Shown piece by piece: positions 62,903 to 64,000 of a stretch of 64,000 nt of DNA (positions are counted from its first letter, which is position 1; every line of letters starts with the position of its first letter). The translations under genes and the position numbers were made by a program. The stretch comes from Actinomycetaceae bacterium (GTDB lineage Bacteria; Actinomycetota; Actinomycetes; Actinomycetales; Actinomycetaceae). The notes under the pieces were generated by a model. That model was given only the letters and a program-made list of their open reading frames with translations, did no database searches and had not been told where the DNA came from. The stretch is from the NCBI GenBank assembly GCA_028724265.1, contig JAQYDG010000001.1, forward strand, positions 1 through 64,000. Reading direction: 5' to 3'.

Positions 62903-62927
62903 GTGACGCTCAACTGAGTGACGCTCA
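62898..62927 (+). repeat. 15-bp tandem repeat over the fhs stop
   Basis: ACTGAGTGACGCTCA occurs twice head to tail, the first including the stop codon (62900-62902); the second gives another in-frame TGA at 62915. Confidence 0.93.
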
Positions 62928-62949
62928 TAAGTCGCAGCTGATAACGCAC

Positions 62950-63001
62950 AAGGTCTGGGGTTACGCCTCGCGCATGGCTCCAGACCTTTTTCTGCGCTGA
63001 A
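62950..63001 (+). terminator. intrinsic terminator of fhs
   Basis: AAGGTCTGG pairs with CCAGACCTT around a long loop, followed by TTTTT. Confidence 0.85.
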
Positions 63002-63139
63002 GGCGATGGGGTGATGGCGGTGAGGAAGTAAAGGCGGCTATGTGCTGAAGGCGATGAAGTGCTGGCGGTGATGAAGTGCTGACGGCGACGACGTCAAGAA
63101 ATGTTTTTGTGCAGACTACTTCAAATGTTTTAGTGCTTC

Positions 63140-63448
63140 CTACTTCAGAAAGGCATCGAGCTGGCGGCTGAAGTCGGATTTTTGGATATTCGTCGTCATG
63201 AATGCAACGTCAACGTCATCCCCACTCAGAGCAAACGCCACGCGGATCGCGGGAAGCTTTCCCACGTTGACGCGGCACTCGAAGAGTTTCATGCCGTGGT
63301 AGGGGATGTGGCTGGCTGTTTTCGTTCGGGAAAAATCGTGAACAATTTGCGCACGGATAGTGTGCTCAACTTCGGTCTTGATCTCGTCGGCGCGATGGGC
63401 ATACGTGTGCAACACCTTGCGGCAGCCTCGCTCGTCGTATGTGATCAT
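63140..63448 (-). CDS. small hypothetical protein, possibly RelE-like
   Basis: About 102 residues: an N-terminal helix-rich part (HRADEIKTEVEHTIRAQIV), then strands (FECRVNVGKLPAIRVAFAL, DDVDVAFMTTN) and a last short helix. The order and size recall RelE/ParE-fold toxins, but key residues cannot be confirmed and no antitoxin gene is adjacent. I prefer the ATG at 63448, placed 9 bases after GGGAG; ATG 63457 is too close to it. Low-complexity GATGAAGTGCTG repeats fill the space to fhs. Confidence 0.5.
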   Translation of the reverse strand: MITYDERGCRKVLHTYAHRADEIKTEVEHTIRAQIVHDFSRTKTASHIPYHGMKLFECRVNVGKLPAIRVAFALSGDDVDVAFMTTNIQKSDFSRQLDAFLK

Positions 63449-63936
63449 GGCCTTCATCTCCCCTCGTTAGTGTACGTCGCAGGCACTGTGGCTTCGTCTC
63501 AGGCAGCCTCGATCAGGTATGGGCAGCGATAACGCGCTGTGACGAATTTATCACCGGCGCCGTTTTTCTGGTTAGCCATATTATGGCGCACTGAGGTGCC
63601 ACCCTTTCTCAGAATATGAATCATGTGCAGCAACGCGCGAAGACTGGCGGAATAGTCCGCGCGGGCTCGCACTGTAGCATGTGTTTCTTGCGCGCTGGGT
63701 GATGGCGATATATTCGTCTCGGTTGAAATCTCACAGCAACAAACCTGGGTAAATACCATAAAAATGATGAGTACAGCATGGTAGCTTGTTCGTAACACAC
63801 CTTCAGTTCGGGTGCGTTGTCGTAGCGGGAACGCTTGGACGGTCGTGACGTCGCGTCATCGTTGATCGTCAGAGAGTTCGTTGCTGCGGCATGCAGTGAA
63901 TGCGACACAACCATAGGGAACAAGAAAGGAGAGGAC
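63449..63936. other. gap before the final lipoprotein, no gene seen
   Basis: Roughly 480 bases. Open frames on the reverse strand lack ribosome sites and have unlikely composition. AAAGGAGAGG at the right end is the ribosome site of the next gene. Confidence 0.45.
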
Positions 63937-64000
63937 ATGCGCGTATCGAAAGCTCTTTTTGCATCTGCTGTTGCGGCTGCCCTCGTATTAGCTGGATGTG
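63937..64000 (+). CDS. lipoprotein, N-terminus only
   Basis: ATG 63937 behind AAAGGAGAG. The first 21 residues make a lipoprotein signal: MRVSKALFAS, an Ala/Val/Leu core, and lipobox LAGC with Cys21. The window ends there, so the mature part and function cannot be read. Confidence 0.75.
   Translation, partial: MRVSKALFASAVAAALVLAGC

Overview
The window reads as a chromosomal stretch of a moderate-GC actinobacterium, most likely in or near the Actinomycetaceae (Arcanobacterium/Trueperella-type). Supporting signs are the actinobacterial families DUF3073, DUF3618, Holin-X, LppM, SCP_3, NdgR and DUF2505, a PimB-type mannosyltransferase, the ppa-dacB-tilS-folE-folP-folB/K-lysS-clpC backbone, many GTG starts and many probably leaderless genes. 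No prophage, IS element or CRISPR array is visible.

Layout. 1-1.7 kb: a cut-off secreted protein and a small membrane protein. 1.9-4.1 kb: a TPP riboswitch followed by thiM, a thiamine-binding protein and a HAD phosphatase, which together look like thiamine salvage. 4.1-7.9 kb: a patatin-type lipase and a CPA1 Na+/H+ antiporter with a very long acidic tail. 8.0-11.1 kb: feoA-feoB-feoC-like behind a perfect DtxR/IdeR-type palindrome. 11.4-13.4 kb: a divergent alpha/beta hydrolase and HAD pair. 13.8-24.6 kb: the NlpC/P60 hydrolase, ppa, dacB, tilS, folE, folP, a fused folB-folK and lysS. The hpt and ftsH genes usually found between tilS and folE are absent. 24.7-34.9 kb: uridine kinase-like protein, DyP peroxidase, exonuclease III, SDR, SpoU methyltransferase, sirtuin, class II aldolase, LppM lipoprotein and glycogen phosphorylase. 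35.0-38.1 kb: a CUT1 sugar ABC transporter without its ATPase. 38.3-41.5 kb: small envelope-related proteins, SCP_3, YesL-like protein and tRNAs for Phe, Asp and Glu. 41.7-49.0 kb: MscS, MsrB, an AlbA/Schlafen-type regulator bracketed by near-identical 12-bp iteron arrays, a butanediol dehydrogenase-like enzyme, tRNA-Lys and a conserved hypothetical protein. 49.3-54.9 kb: PimB-like enzyme, NdgR, MurA (without the usual leuCD between ndgR and murA) and PutP. 55.5-57.8 kb: a candidate structured ncRNA, nitrobindin, an eroded YgfZ homologue and dtd. 57.9-62.9 kb: clpC with an operator-like inverted repeat over its promoter, then fhs. 63-64 kb: a small hypothetical protein and the start of a lipoprotein.

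Three patterns run through the whole window. (1) After about eleven genes, the DNA starting at the last codons or stop codon is a short tandem array (9, 14, 15, 17, 23-25 or 33 bp units) copying the end of the gene; in murA, putP and fhs this repeats the stop codon in frame. (2) About ten genes have a TAGRCT-like -10 box ending 6 (sometimes 7-9) bases before the start codon and no Shine-Dalgarno, which implies leaderless mRNAs. (3) There are signs of reduction: missing hpt/ftsH and leuCD at their usual places, and a YgfZ that has lost its signature motif.

The most unusual items are the stop-codon-anchored repeats, the AlbA-domain gene with duplicated flanking iterons, and the roughly 95-nt RNA at 55.5 kb. 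All functions are read from sequence alone; no database search or folding program was run.
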